A DNA stretch of 64,000 bases, from positions 9,656,157 to 9,720,156 of the forward strand of contig OU015566.1 of the NCBI GenBank assembly GCA_907165135.1, written 5' to 3'. The position numbers and the translations under genes are program-made. This document shows, piece after piece, positions 22,101 to 32,898 of the stretch (positions within the stretch are counted from its first letter, which is position 1; each line of letters starts with the position of its first letter). The notes beneath the pieces were generated by a model. That model did no database searches. It had not been told where the DNA came from and was given only the letters and a program-made list of their open reading frames with translations. Source of the stretch: Oikopleura dioica (taxonomy: Eukaryota; Chordata; Appendicularia; Copelata; Oikopleuridae).

Positions 22101-22894
22101 GGGTAGGCTTCACTTTGACAAGAGCTTCATTTCGACAGAGCTTCACTTGGACAAAAGCGTCACTTTGACAACATTTTAAAAGGGTCATTTTTATGAATTT
22201 GATAAAAAATTCTCATAAAGAAAGTAACAGTTTTCATAAAATTGACAAGTTTTTTACATACAGTTAATAATGGAATTTCTGGACATTTTTTGTCCCCCAT
22301 TTTTCCCGAAAATGTCCAGAAATTCGATACAGAGCCTTCAGAAAAATGTCCCAACAAAATTGCTTAAAAATTTTTCGAGACGGAAAAATTGACGATTTTT
22401 TTCAAAAAAATTACTAAAGAACAATAAAAGAAACGCGCTGTAGCCGTCTTTCTTGTTATATTATAAGATTTTCGAAGAATAATAGCTCTTTATAGATGAA
22501 ATTGGCATAAATAACTCAAGTTTGACTAAAAATTTAGATGTCGAAGACATCTGTTGAGAAAAAATGTCCAGAAATTTGATACCCCCTCTCTTTGAATTTG
22601 TCCCAAGAAAACCCCTTAAAATCCGAAAAATGTCCAGAAATTTGATGTCCAGAAATTCCATAAAAAACTGTAAATATCCTATAAAATAAATTTATTGGTG
22701 AAAAATTTGTCTTTGTTTACTTTTAGATCAAAGAAAACATCTGATAGTGTCTATTATTCTTAAAATTTGGCCATTATTAGTTATAATTAATTACGTTATT
22801 AATAAATAATCGTTTTTCAAAAGTTGTCCAAGTGAAGCTCTTGTCCAAGTGAAGCTCTGTCGAAATGAAGCTCTTGTCAAAGTGAAGCCTACCC
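22101..22894. mobile_element. Long-TIR element with 10-bp target duplication
   Basis: Ends of about 70 bp are inverted copies, beginning GGGTAGGCTTCACTTTGACA and ending in its reverse complement. They are flanked by an exact 10-bp duplication TTTCACCGAC (22091-22100 and 22895-22904). Each arm is built from repeats of about 17 bp of the type GAGCTTCACTTGGACAA. A 9-11-bp duplication and long TIRs fit Mutator-like elements; the class is inferred. There is no transposase frame. A TA-flanked element sits inside (22261-22670). Confidence 0.8.
22261..22670. mobile_element. TA-flanked MITE nested in the long-TIR element
   Basis: The left end CAGTTAATAATGGAATTTCT and the right end (inverted) CAGTTTTTTATGGAATTTCT share the GGAATTTCTGGACAT core. 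TA stands on each side (22259-22260 and 22671-22672). The motif TGTCCAGAAATTTGAT recurs several times inside. The ends resemble those of the element at 746-1553 only in the first four bases (CAGT), so it is a separate mariner-type family. Confidence 0.7.
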
Positions 22895-23000
22895 TTTCAC
22901 CGACTACCCAAGATCTTTTGGTGAATTTTTTTCTTTTTTCTTACAGAAAATTTGTTCACAGAATAAATGTACAGTAGCAGTCATGAAATGGGTATAATTA

Positions 23001-23265
23001 TTATTCTGACTCTTCTGAAAAGTAGTTTCCAATGAAGGCAAAAGAAGGTTTGATATGCACTTGTTCTGAGGATAAATCCCGCTCGAATACCCGATCTTAA
23101 AGATTTATTAGAGGTCGATAATTCTCCAAGAAAGATAGACTTACTCGCAATATTTTTCTTGAGTGAAGATTTTGAATATTTTCGGAAGGTAGCTAAATCG
23201 AATTTCGACTGAAACCACTTGTTGTAGCCGTAGACACTGATCAGCAAAAGGTTGAAGATAAGCAT
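23001..23265 (-). CDS. Small protein of about 71 aa with N-terminal hydrophobic segment
   Basis: Two exons, 23145-23265 and 23001-23095, join in phase through a 49-base GT-AG intron (GTAAGT donor). The product starts MLIFNLLLISVYGYNKWF, a signal peptide or signal anchor, then a basic stretch (FRKYSKSSLKKNIA) and a polar tail ending IGNYFSEESE. An in-frame ORF extends upstream to 23409, so the N-terminus could be longer or have another exon. I recognise no family. The gene diverges from the REEP gene, which starts 244 bases away. Confidence 0.55.
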
Positions 23266-23508
23266 CTCGATTTTCGAACAGAGTAATCCAAAAACAACAT
23301 GAACCTTTTTTATATACGGCTCATTTCGGTAATTATTAATGGTTATTTTGAGCGGCCAGTAGCCACTGCCATGTAGACTGTAAATTACTGTGTTGTGAAT
23401 TGAATGCAATTTTCGATCATCCCTTCTTATTTTTTTTCTAGAACATGCTCTTTGAGGATATTTTTCTTTGCAAAACTGTCAGTTGCAATCTACCCGTTTT
23501 GTTGCAAG

Positions 23509-24519
23509 ATGAGTCTTAATTATTACTGGGGCCAGTACATCAAGGTAAATAAGCTTTTTTCTTTTTTTTTATCCAAAAAATAGCGATTGGAAGAATACCT
23601 CGATGGATCTCCAATCAAGCCATACTTGGAAACGGCGGAAAATAAATTCAAGATCAAAAAACGACACATGGTTCTTGCAGGTAATATTTTTTAACTTTTC
23701 TATTTGATGATGTTTTAACAAGTCGGCTTGACGATCGTCTGCACAACCATGCACCTGATGGCGCCGCTAGTTGTCTCCCTCATGGCATTTTGCTACCCAG
23801 CGATCAAGTCAATCAAGTCGCTCGAATCTGGCGATCCCGAAATGACCAAGAAGTGGCTCACCTACTGGATCGTCTACGGCACCTTTTCTGTTGCCGAAGT
23901 GTTCGTCGATATTTTGCTCTCCTGGTTCCCGATGTACTTCCTCGTCAAAATGATCTTCTTGATCTGGTGCATGTCTCCGACTGAATACAATGGATCCATC
24001 GTTGTCTACCGATCTGTCATCCTCCCTCTTTTCATGCAACACGAAGGTAAGATTGTTTTGTGGTAGTCTGTCACACAAAATAGGTAGATGAGAATGCTAT
24101 TCTTAGAATAGAAAACTTTTCGAAACTCAAATTATTCCTCGTATAAAAATAAGATGAAATCTATCTGATAAGTTTATAAAGAATAAATTTAGCGCCGCTC
24201 CGACGCGTCTCAATTTTTTCTCCAATGGCTGAAATTATTCGATCAAGCTCTCCTCTTTCTGATCAAAATGACTCCGTATATGAATCCGCTAATGAAACTC
24301 TTACGAATGTCAACTAAGCATCTCTTACTTTTTCTATTTTTTTTCGCCTTTTATATATCCCTGTATTTTATCCCTGAATAAACGTTTATAGGAAAACTGA
24401 ACGAATTGAATAACAAGTTGGTCGAAGCGGCTCAGGAAGCAAAGGACATCGCCGTTGACGAGTTCACCAAGGCTCATGTTGATTCTGTCCGAGAGCAAAT
24501 CGCCTCCAAACTCGAATAG
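23509..24519 (+). CDS. reep5: REEP5/6-type ER-shaping protein (TB2/DP1/HVA22)
   Basis: REEP proteins curve tubular ER through hairpin membrane segments. Exons: 23509-23544, 23584-23680, 23723-24046 and 24392-24519. After MSLNYYWGQYIK and a polar region comes the TB2/DP1/HVA22 domain: FCYPAIKSIKSLESGDPE, KKWLTYWIVYGTFSVAEVF, then the second hydrophobic hairpin and LIWCMSPTEYNGSIVVY with the conserved 'W...P...NG'. The tail (KLNELNNKLVEAAQEAKD) is an amphipathic helix. The total of about 195 aa fits REEP5/6. An alternative terminal exon lies within the last intron. Confidence 0.9.
24193..24317 (+). CDS. reep5: Possible alternative last exon of REEP
   Basis: An acceptor (ATAAATTTAG) at 24192 opens a 125-base exon in exactly the phase needed after exon 3. 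It reads APLRRVSIFSPMAEIIRSSS, then PLSDQNDSVYESANETLTNVN and a stop. A poly(A) signal AATAAA lies at about 24378, just ahead of the acceptor of the regular last exon. The isoform would swap the amphipathic helix for a Ser/Asn-rich tail. Confidence 0.5.
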
Positions 24520-24629
24520 GAATAAACCGACTGTTCTTTTTTGTACAATTTCGTTTTATTTATTGCACAGATGAACGAGCACACGAAAAAGGGTGATAAA
24601 CGTAGTTATGAATTAAATAGCCGTTGTAG

Positions 24630-27600
24630 TCAGTGAGGAAAGTCGTTTTGGGGAATGGTAGGTTGCTGGGGGAAGCTTTGGAGACCGTTGAGTGCGGCTG
24701 GATCACACTGGAGGTTTTCAGGAGGAAAGTTTGGGTAGACCATCGCTTGATAATGCATTTCTGAAGAAGGAGATTTAGGTGAAGAGATGATTGTTAGTTT
24801 ACCTTGATTATGAGGCTGCTGAAGATCGACAGCGTGATTTTGAAAGACATGATCTGGGAAGGGCTCACTCTTGAAAGCGAGCGGAAGATAAGAGCATTGG
24901 TTGGGAAAATTGTGGGACGGATACATTCCTTGAAGACGACCTTAACATCATAACCGTTACGCAAGCATTTTGAAAAGGAAAATTAAGATTCTCAAATTTA
25001 AATAGTGCTCACCTTGTCCCCGAAGCATTGGCTGAGGAGGATTGATAGGAATTTGTCCGTTCAGAGCGTGCGCTTGCTGGGCCATTCTACGAAAGAGTTG
25101 TCAAAAACGGCATATTTTTGTTTTTAAATTTACCGAAGATCGCTTTGTCGTTTTGCGATTTTCTTTACTTTTGCGCGTTGATTTTGAAACCAGACTTGTA
25201 CAACTCGTTGACTAAGTCCAGTCTCATCGGCAAGCTTGTCTCGCAGCTACAACTCAGAGTGAGAATGCGGATTAGATGTCAGACTGTGCTCTTAAAGAGA
25301 ACTGCCTATGGAAACTGTCTAGACATAAGGTCAAAATGGGAAGTCGAAACCATTTCAGATAAATAATTTTTTGGGGACTTTCTACCAAAAAGCTTAGTCA
25401 ACTAAAGCTGCAACAAATATAAAGTGCAATAAGGACGCTGTCATAAAACTTCGGCGCAGACGGAGTGATGACAGTCAATTTGGAGCGAGTCGATATATGA
25501 ATATTACTTTTTCGAAATTATTGCGGCTGCAATTACCTTGCGACAAGGCTTGGGTGTTGTTTCAAATGCCTCCTTGAATCGGCGTCGCTGGGCTTGGTTT
25601 AGGATCGTACGTGGTCTTTTTGCTGCTTGGAAGCTTTTACGTTCTTGACGAGCGTCACTTGAAGAATCGCTCAAGCCTGAAATTAAGATTAATAAATCTT
25701 TTCTATTAGCTACAAGAGCTTACGAGATATAAAACGTCACTTGATTATTTTTTTTACTTATCATTCTATCGCATAAGATAGAGTAGAATGAAGATCGGAC
25801 ACCGAAAGGCGTAATCTTTTCTCTCAAAGTGATAAAACGGAAACGCCTTGATTTTGTGTTTAAAATTTTTGTAACCTTGGAGTCTACTTACTGTCATTGG
25901 TGTTGTTTTCTCCTTGGGTCTCGGGCGTCTTAGCTGTATTGTCACCTCCAAGCATATTCGACCAAGACCCCATTGGGCTAACAATCGACTGGTATCCAGA
26001 AGACTCACTAGCAGAGCATTCGGTCTTCACCATTCTTCCGTTTGCATCATTATTCACTTGATAGCCGTTCATTTTTGTTTAATTAAATCGAACTAAAAAT
26101 ATAATGCCGGCCCGAAGTACTGAGAAACAACGCGAACGAGAAGTTTATACAATTTACGGTCTAGCACATCAAGTGTTCGATATAGTACCCTTCGATCCAC
26201 GCACCCGTGTTCCGCAGTTACTTTCCTTATCTTATGAAATAGGTGATCTGTCGTAGTGATAGGAAATTTTTTCGTAAATAAGAATGAACGGGTGCCTGAA
26301 ATGTTCTCTTTCTTGATGTCAACAGAACTATCGCCCGGGGATGGTAAGCTTCGTTTTTGCATACAGTTGAAACAGACGATGTCGGATGGATAGTCGATCG
26401 AGTACTGCTCGCCGGAGTCGATTTTTGTCAAGCAAACGGTGCATTTGAAGCAACTTGAAATTTTTTTACCATTTCTTTTTGGTCAAGCTTACCTCCAGTG
26501 AAAAACGGATGTTTCCGTTTTCATGATAAATTCGCCTGGTGGAATAACTTCCTTACAAGCATCACATAAGGATTTGACGCTAAAATATTCAATTATAGTA
26601 CTTTTGACTCGAAAGAGTGTTCTTCTTAGAAGAGATCAAAGCAGACCCCACTGATCGGCTTCTTTGGAGAACTTTCTTTCTCCCGCTGAGCGCGCGAAAT
26701 TGAAATAATTAAAATCACAGTCGGACTAGTAATGAAGACAAAAGTTGTTCAATCATTTTATGACATTCTTTTTCTACCGAAAATGTTGCTTTTATGTGAA
26801 TCGAGACAAAAATATCGGATCGATAGTTCTGATAATTGCTCTGATTATTTTTCTTCCACACTGTACCACGAAAGATAAGCACTTTATGTAAGGATTGATA
26901 ATGTTTAAAATTACCGTTTTTTTTTCTCTCTTTGTCTAGTCACCGAAAATACCGGCTTTAGTCTCTGATGATGATCGGGAGGATGAAAAAGGGAGGGACT
27001 CTCAAGTTGTTTTAGGGACAACGAGCGTGTTGAAAATGGGTCCGAAAAATGCCACCTTCAGATGAAAAGTGCTATCAAAGAGTAAGGATCATCTTTTTCA
27101 TATAATTATTATTTTAATCATTTAAATGTTGAAAGAATGAAGGACTTTAAACTGCATTTCCAAAGCAATATTTTGCTCGACAAATGTTGTGGTGGTCTAG
27201 TTGGCCGAAATTTCCCATCTTTAGAGGCTTCTTTTGCAGTTGAGGACACTTACTTTTTTTAATGATTGAGTATCACTTAATGTTTTCATAATTTCATAAT
27301 TTAAACTCAATCTCCTTCTCACGTGTCTATCTATCTTGATTCTGTACCGTGAATAATGGGCGTATCTTATTTTTGTCTTTTATCATTTACGAAAGAATTT
27401 CGAATAATTGTGGATGCGTGAATAATTTAATTTGGCCCTATTCGAAGATTCGAGCGCAGATATTTTTGTCTGATAAGTATTTACCTTTCGTAGTCGTCTT
27501 TACAATATAACTTTGTTCCTTTGACATAGCAGCTCTCGCCAAGCTTCTGTGTGCAGTTGTTACAGTTGATGCATTCGTTGTGAAAATTGAAACCGGCGAC

Positions 27601-27757
27601 ATTTGACTAAAAAGGTATTTCTTTGCTGATTTCTTGGAAATTTAATAACTGTAAAGTTATTGAGCAATATTCTTGACAATTATTTTTAATTAACGATTCT
27701 TACGAGGTTCTCCATTGCGGTCAGACTCTCTCGGCACGCGAAACAAAAGGTGTTCAT
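24630..27757 (-). CDS. lmx1: LIM-homeodomain factor, LMX1 class
   Basis: LMX1 proteins are neural and limb patterning transcription factors. LIM1 is built from exons 27704-27757 ([18 protein letters not shown]) and 27485-27606 ([10 protein letters not shown]...CKDD). LIM2 comes from 26493-26579 ([17 protein letters not shown]) and the exon starting 26453 ([19 protein letters not shown], then CFNC). The homeodomain is split by an intron: [20 protein letters not shown] with TTPKPCRK, then [20 protein letters not shown] with QNQRAKVKK. The KPCRK plus [12 protein letters not shown] combination is LMX1-specific. A Gln/Pro-rich tail ends PQNDFPH at 24630. The join between the LIM half and the homeodomain half (26073-26300) is not resolved and may be two transcripts. 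Confidence 0.85.
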
Positions 27758-30557
27758 CAAGTGATCTCATTTCGTCGGGTATTGGCAAAAATGAGGAAGA
27801 GAGGTCGGTGGCGCTCCAGCGTGCATTCGCCGCGGGATACGTCGCGCGACACACGCTTTTTCGCAGCAGCGCCACTCCAGAGACGTTCACGCCTTCGGGC
27901 GAATCAACAACGCGCTTATACGGTTAGTTCTTTAATGGAAATCTTAACGATAATCCGGAGTTTCCTTAGGCAGAAGTCGGATAAATATTATCAATATTTT
28001 CAAGGAAACTTTACGTCAAGTAATGGTCTTCCTTTATGATCGAATTGATTTGAGGTCTTGATTAAAATATCATCATGCGTAGGTATTGTTTTCCCAAGAA
28101 GATGTACGGATGAAAATATGCAAATTCAGAAAAATTGCTATAATTGTTTGTAAAATAAATTGTGTATTCCGAAGTTGATGGCAAAATATTCAAAAATAAA
28201 TACAACCTTGTTTGTTCAATCGAAAGGTGCTGCCATCGTCCTCGCCAACCTGCTGCAATATGTGGAAGGAAGCTATCGATCTATAGACTATCGAATGCCA
28301 TTTTTATTACCCTAATGACGGCTAGTAACTCAATACAGAAAATAAAAATGTACGAAATACCGCAACAAACTGCGCTTAAATTACTATTAAGCGTGAATGA
28401 TTGAATAAATATAATCGCTGTGCTCGCGAGCTTTCCGTTTTTATTTTTGATTGAGCGGACCGCTGCAAATTTTCAAAAATGAGCGGCTAGCATGAAATGG
28501 GATTCATCTAGCCACCCGCAACGTGTAATCAGAGGAAAGTAACACTATCGTCACCGGAAGTCCAGTAGACTATCGCCATCTGAGCTTTACCGATCTGATG
28601 GCTTTTCATTTGCAGAAATTTGGCGCTTTCGCGAAAAATTTCCGACTTGAAAAAATAAATTTTTTTAATAGATAAAATATTGAATTAAATTTAATAAAAT
28701 CAATAAAAAAAGAATAAAATATTAAATAAAAATCTAAATAAATAAAATTTTCTTTAATAAAAAATTTAAATTGAATGAATTAAAATCTGCTGATTTTCCG
28801 AGATTTCATAATTCAAGCTGCTGCCAACATGTTCATCAAAGAGTTAAATCCTTCTAAAAGATAAATCAGTTTCTAAGATAGCGGCAAAAATCCTCTCTCC
28901 CAATATTTTTTAATCCGACTTCGATAAGAGTCACCTGCAACACGAATTAATAAACAACAAACAGAGCAGAACGTGAGTTGTTTGATTGCCTCTAAACGCA
29001 GCTAAAACTAATCATCAATGGAAAGATTCTTAGACTGCTTCATTTCTTGTTTTAAATCGAGTCTACTCATTGATTCGGGAAAAGCGCGTTTGAAGGGTCT
29101 GCCGAGGAGATTTTTTCATAATTCGACACTTGAAAATTAAGGAGAGAAGTGTTGGACTTGGAAAAACATTTTTCCATGTCAAGAAGCTTCAGATAATTTG
29201 GAATAATAATCTTACGAAATCCAATATTCATTCTCATTAACCCGTTGCCGAGCGCTCCGCTACATTGGCTTGCCGCTCGCGTAGCATCCGAAATGCTACG
29301 ACTTTAAGCGCATTTTTCTCCTACTTTTACTTTGTTTTTATTCAAAATTTTTACTTGTGGGTATTCAGTAAAGCCTTTGCTACTAGATTCATACTTTTTC
29401 ACAAAGTTTCCGAAGAGGTAAAAGACCGAAAATCAAGAAAGAATGACGGTTCCGTCAGCGGCGCCATTGTTCAAGTCTAGAGAAAAAGACAATGGCGCGC
29501 CGCAAAACAATAGAAAGGAAGCGCCGCGAGGGCTGACTTCACTTTTTCTTTTCGATTTTCTAGCGGCAAACAACAACATTTTTATGATTTTAAAGCACAA
29601 GATCTATTTGAAAAAGGTTGAAATTTTTATAATCAAAAAATTTTTGAGAATTCTCAATGTTAACTTTTCGTTATGAAGCATTGAAAGCGCGCGTAGCATC
29701 CTGAATGCTACGCGCTCGGCAACGGGTTAAAAATATTCGGCTTCATATTAGCTGTGGTCACGTGAGCGAAAATACATAGCACCTTGCTGTCCCACTTTCA
29801 TGATGAAAGTTTCATCCTTGCCTTGACCTTGACCAAATTCATCAGTCCGGGATAGTGTAGCTTCAAAATGACATCATTTCGTGCCTTCATTCCACAGCTG
29901 TGACGCGCTAGAAACTCGTGGAACTCATCTTATCGTGCAATTTTTCAAATCGACCGGGGCTGAGTGACGTGACAGAATCGTGAACTTTTGTTCGCTCGTG
30001 ACATTTTTTTTCATGCCAGAGTCACATTTACTGAAACTAATTGGAATTAACAATAACTTATTGTCAATAAGCATGACTGTATTTTAGATTTTTTACTAAA
30101 AATTTAATTTGAGAAAAGATTTTTATACAGTAAAATTGAAAAAAAAATCATGTGCGAAAATTCTAAAAGCATCTAAAGCGAGTCCTTAAGTTCTTTTCTA
30201 AGAATGAACTTTTTATTTTCGACCGTCTTCTCGAAACTCATAAAAATAAATCAATCTGACGGCCCCTATGTTTACGCTATTAAGTCGTTATCGACTGTTT
30301 TTAATAAAATCTTCATAAGCCTCTTCTAAAAATCTTGAATCATGATTACTCTCCGCGGCGCTGTGGAGCGGCGCCATGCTGATGAATCGGTCAAAATGTC
30401 CTGCTGAGCTTTATCACTAGAATTTAGTTGTCCGAGGAAAACGTCACGTCAATCAATCCTCAAGACATTTTTTATACACGCATTTTTATTTTTAGCAAGT
30501 AGAGCAGATATTCGATGGAAAACAACTGAAATCAAGGAAGAGAAATTTTAATTAAAA
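27758..30557. other. Large intergenic region between LMX1 and the Thr-rich gene
   Basis: This is the longest gene-free stretch of the window. It contains the LMX1 5' region, a very AT-rich block (about 28640-28790) and a TTAA-flanked MITE (29237-29730). No exon chain is supported on either strand; ORFs such as that at 28162-28404 have no splice partners or family signature. A developmental gene with a large upstream region is normal even in compact genomes, so enhancers are plausible but not seen. Confidence 0.5.
29237..29730. mobile_element. TTAA-flanked MITE
   Basis: The left end TTAACCCGTTGCCGAGCGC and the right end GCGCTCGGCAACGGGTTAA are perfect inverted repeats with TTAA at both extremities. 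A second inverted motif, CGTAGCATCCGAAATGCTACG near the left end and CGTAGCATCCTGAATGCTACG near the right, forms its own small hairpin in each arm. 494 bp, no transposase. Confidence 0.85.
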
Positions 30558-31345
30558 ATGAAGACTCATACTTTTTTATTTTATGTGCTTATAGCAAATT
30601 CACGTAAGTTTGAACCTGAGTGACTGTTTCCCCCATTTTGTCAGACGGAAGAATTTTGTCATGGAAAATATCTTTACGATAATATTAAGTAATATTGGCG
30701 CAAAAACCGAAAAAAGCGAAGAAGGAAGTAAATGAAAGACTTCTTCGAAAATGGGCGAAAGCAAAGGCTGCTCGCCAAGCTACAGGAGCTTCAACTACAG
30801 CTACAACGATGTCGGACTCTAGTTCAACGGAAAACAATCAAACGAGTACAGCCGCAGCATCAACAACAGCAACAACGACATCGACAATGACGACAAGAAT
30901 AACAACTGAAAGAGCTCAAACAACAATAAAACCAACGACAACAGAAAGAGCATCAACGACATCATACCAAAGAGTTGTCAGAAAATCGACCGCAGCGGCT
31001 CAAACATTGAATGGTATAATAATGTCCCGATTCAACAACCCCATCGCCAAATATCTCCAAAAGCACCTTCGTCAAACCGGCACTGTGACCCCTCAAACCA
31101 CCCTAAGTCCTCCCAAAACACAAATTTTAACAGCTGAGTACGACGGATTCCCACCCGTCTTTCTCAAATCCTCTTCAACCCCTAGTTTTCATTCCGTTGA
31201 CATTTCCTCGCTCGACATGAGCGCCTATCCACCTCAGAAAGTCCTCTTTTCCGAGAAAAACTCGACCAACAAATTCGAAATCAAGCTTTGGGATACCATT
31301 CCTTTCAATACGGAACGCGAAGTCCCAGATGGTAAAAAAACATAA
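30558..31345 (+). CDS. Secreted Thr-rich (mucin-like) protein
   Basis: A short first exon (30558-30603) gives MKTHTFLFYVLIANS, a likely signal peptide. It fits in phase 1 to an acceptor near 30710, giving PKKEVNERLLRKWAKAKAAR. The main exon then runs to about 31331-31345. Residues about 35-110 are extremely rich in Thr/Ser/Ala (TTATTTSTMTTRITTERAQT and similar), a mucin-type O-glycosylation region, followed by a less biased 100 residues ending FNTEREVPDG. Either the frame stops at 31343-31345 or a GT donor at 31332 continues toward the large TSP1 gene. I favour a separate gene because a transposon and 1.5 kb lie between. No family recognised. Confidence 0.55.
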
Positions 31346-31523
31346 ATGTTCTTCTAACTGTCCAGTAATCAGCTTCGGAGCGGCGGAAAATGAGCCGGAA
31401 AATCGGACATAGACCCTAACGTGTGTTCCGCGTCTTTTTCTAATGCTCATCTGATTACTGATGAATCGTAATTTTTAATAATTGAATGTTTGGTGAATCT
31501 TCTTACACGTCTATTATCTAAAT

Positions 31524-32218
31524 CAGGGTTCCAATTTTGGCCGAAAAAATTTTGGAGTGGAGTGGAGAGATGAGTGGATAGCCCAAAAAATTTTTTGAGC
31601 GGAGTGGAGCGGTGAGTGGATGCCCCAAAAAAATGGTTGAGCGAGTGGAGTGGGTGAGCGGAGTGGATTTTGAGTGGATTTTGAGCGGATTTTTAGGGAA
31701 GTTTGAGCGATTAAAAAAAATTTTTAAATCGCTGGGGGGTGAAAGGTAGAGAAAGAGGTGGCGTAAAGAAGAGAGGTTGAAAAAGGTCGGGCCCCCACGA
31801 GCAGACAGAAACCGAAGTCTTCTTTGCACGCCGTGAGCAAGCCTTTCATTTTTCTGATCATCAAACTTTTATGAAGAAGTTGGTCCTAAATTGAAGGTTG
31901 ATCCTGATATTATATCATTGATTTCTTCTCTTGATTATCTCCTGAGAGAATTCGATTCAAATAGACAAAACTCGGTCTCCAATCAGAATACGAGAAAAGG
32001 GGCGCTAAAGACAAAAATCCACTCCATCCGCTCAAAATCCACTCCATCCACTCAAAATCCACTCCAAAGTAGATTTTACAGGTTGGAGTGGAGTGGAGCG
32101 AATGAGTGGATACTAAAAATATAGGCTGAGCGAGTGGAGTGGAGTGGATCCACTCCGCTCACGCTCCACTCCACTCCGCTCAAAATCCACTCCATCGCTC
32201 AGCAAAATTGGAACCCTG
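31524..32218. mobile_element. hAT-type MITE filled with GAGTGGA repeats
   Basis: The left end CAGGGTTCCAATTTTGG and the right end CAAAATTGGAACCCTG are inverted repeats, flanked by an exact 8-bp duplication ATCTAAAT (31516-31523 and 32219-32226). The interior near each end is an array of GGAGT / GAGTGGA units, inverted in the right half (TCCACTC). There is no transposase frame. The ends match those of the element at 51132-53134, so both belong to one family. Confidence 0.92.
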
Positions 32219-32898
32219 ATCTAAATAAGGCCTGTCTCACAAGCTGTCTCATAAAAAATAACAGCTCCTTATTGTTATTTAGAAGAGACGATTACATCTT
32301 GACATGGGAGTATTGAGTGATAATAATATTCCTCAAGACGTGTAATAATCTAAACTTATTTTGTCCAATTTTGAGATCGATGTTTTACTTTGAAAACTGA
32401 AGCTTTTACGCTGAGTTTTCAAGTCTTAATGTCAATGGGTCCGGGAATAAAAGCTTTATTTAGATGGATTGGTTTGCTACGCTTGCCAGAATGCCCTAAC
32501 TCATGAAGAATGCAATGTGAATAAGATCAAATGTAACACAAGCCAAAAGGAACGGTGTCTCTATTTTCATACCATAATTGGTAACGCAAATGTTTTTAAA
32601 AAACAATAAATCTTGTCCTAAATTGGAATTATAAGCCGCATAATAACAGACTCGTAGCTGATTTTGTTTTGGTAAATTTATTCAGGAGGAGAACTGAATT
32701 AATTTATGATAAATAGATCTAGGGAGCTCATATGATAATAATACTCAATTTGTATTGTTTTATTCTTAAGTTATTATCAATCATACCTCCTTCGGAGTAC
32801 CGTCGACAAAGTTTTCTGTAATGTAATCACTAATGTCTGTCAATCGGACATCTTCCTACGTCATCATGTGAACCGCACACTTTTTGCACCCTTGAAAG

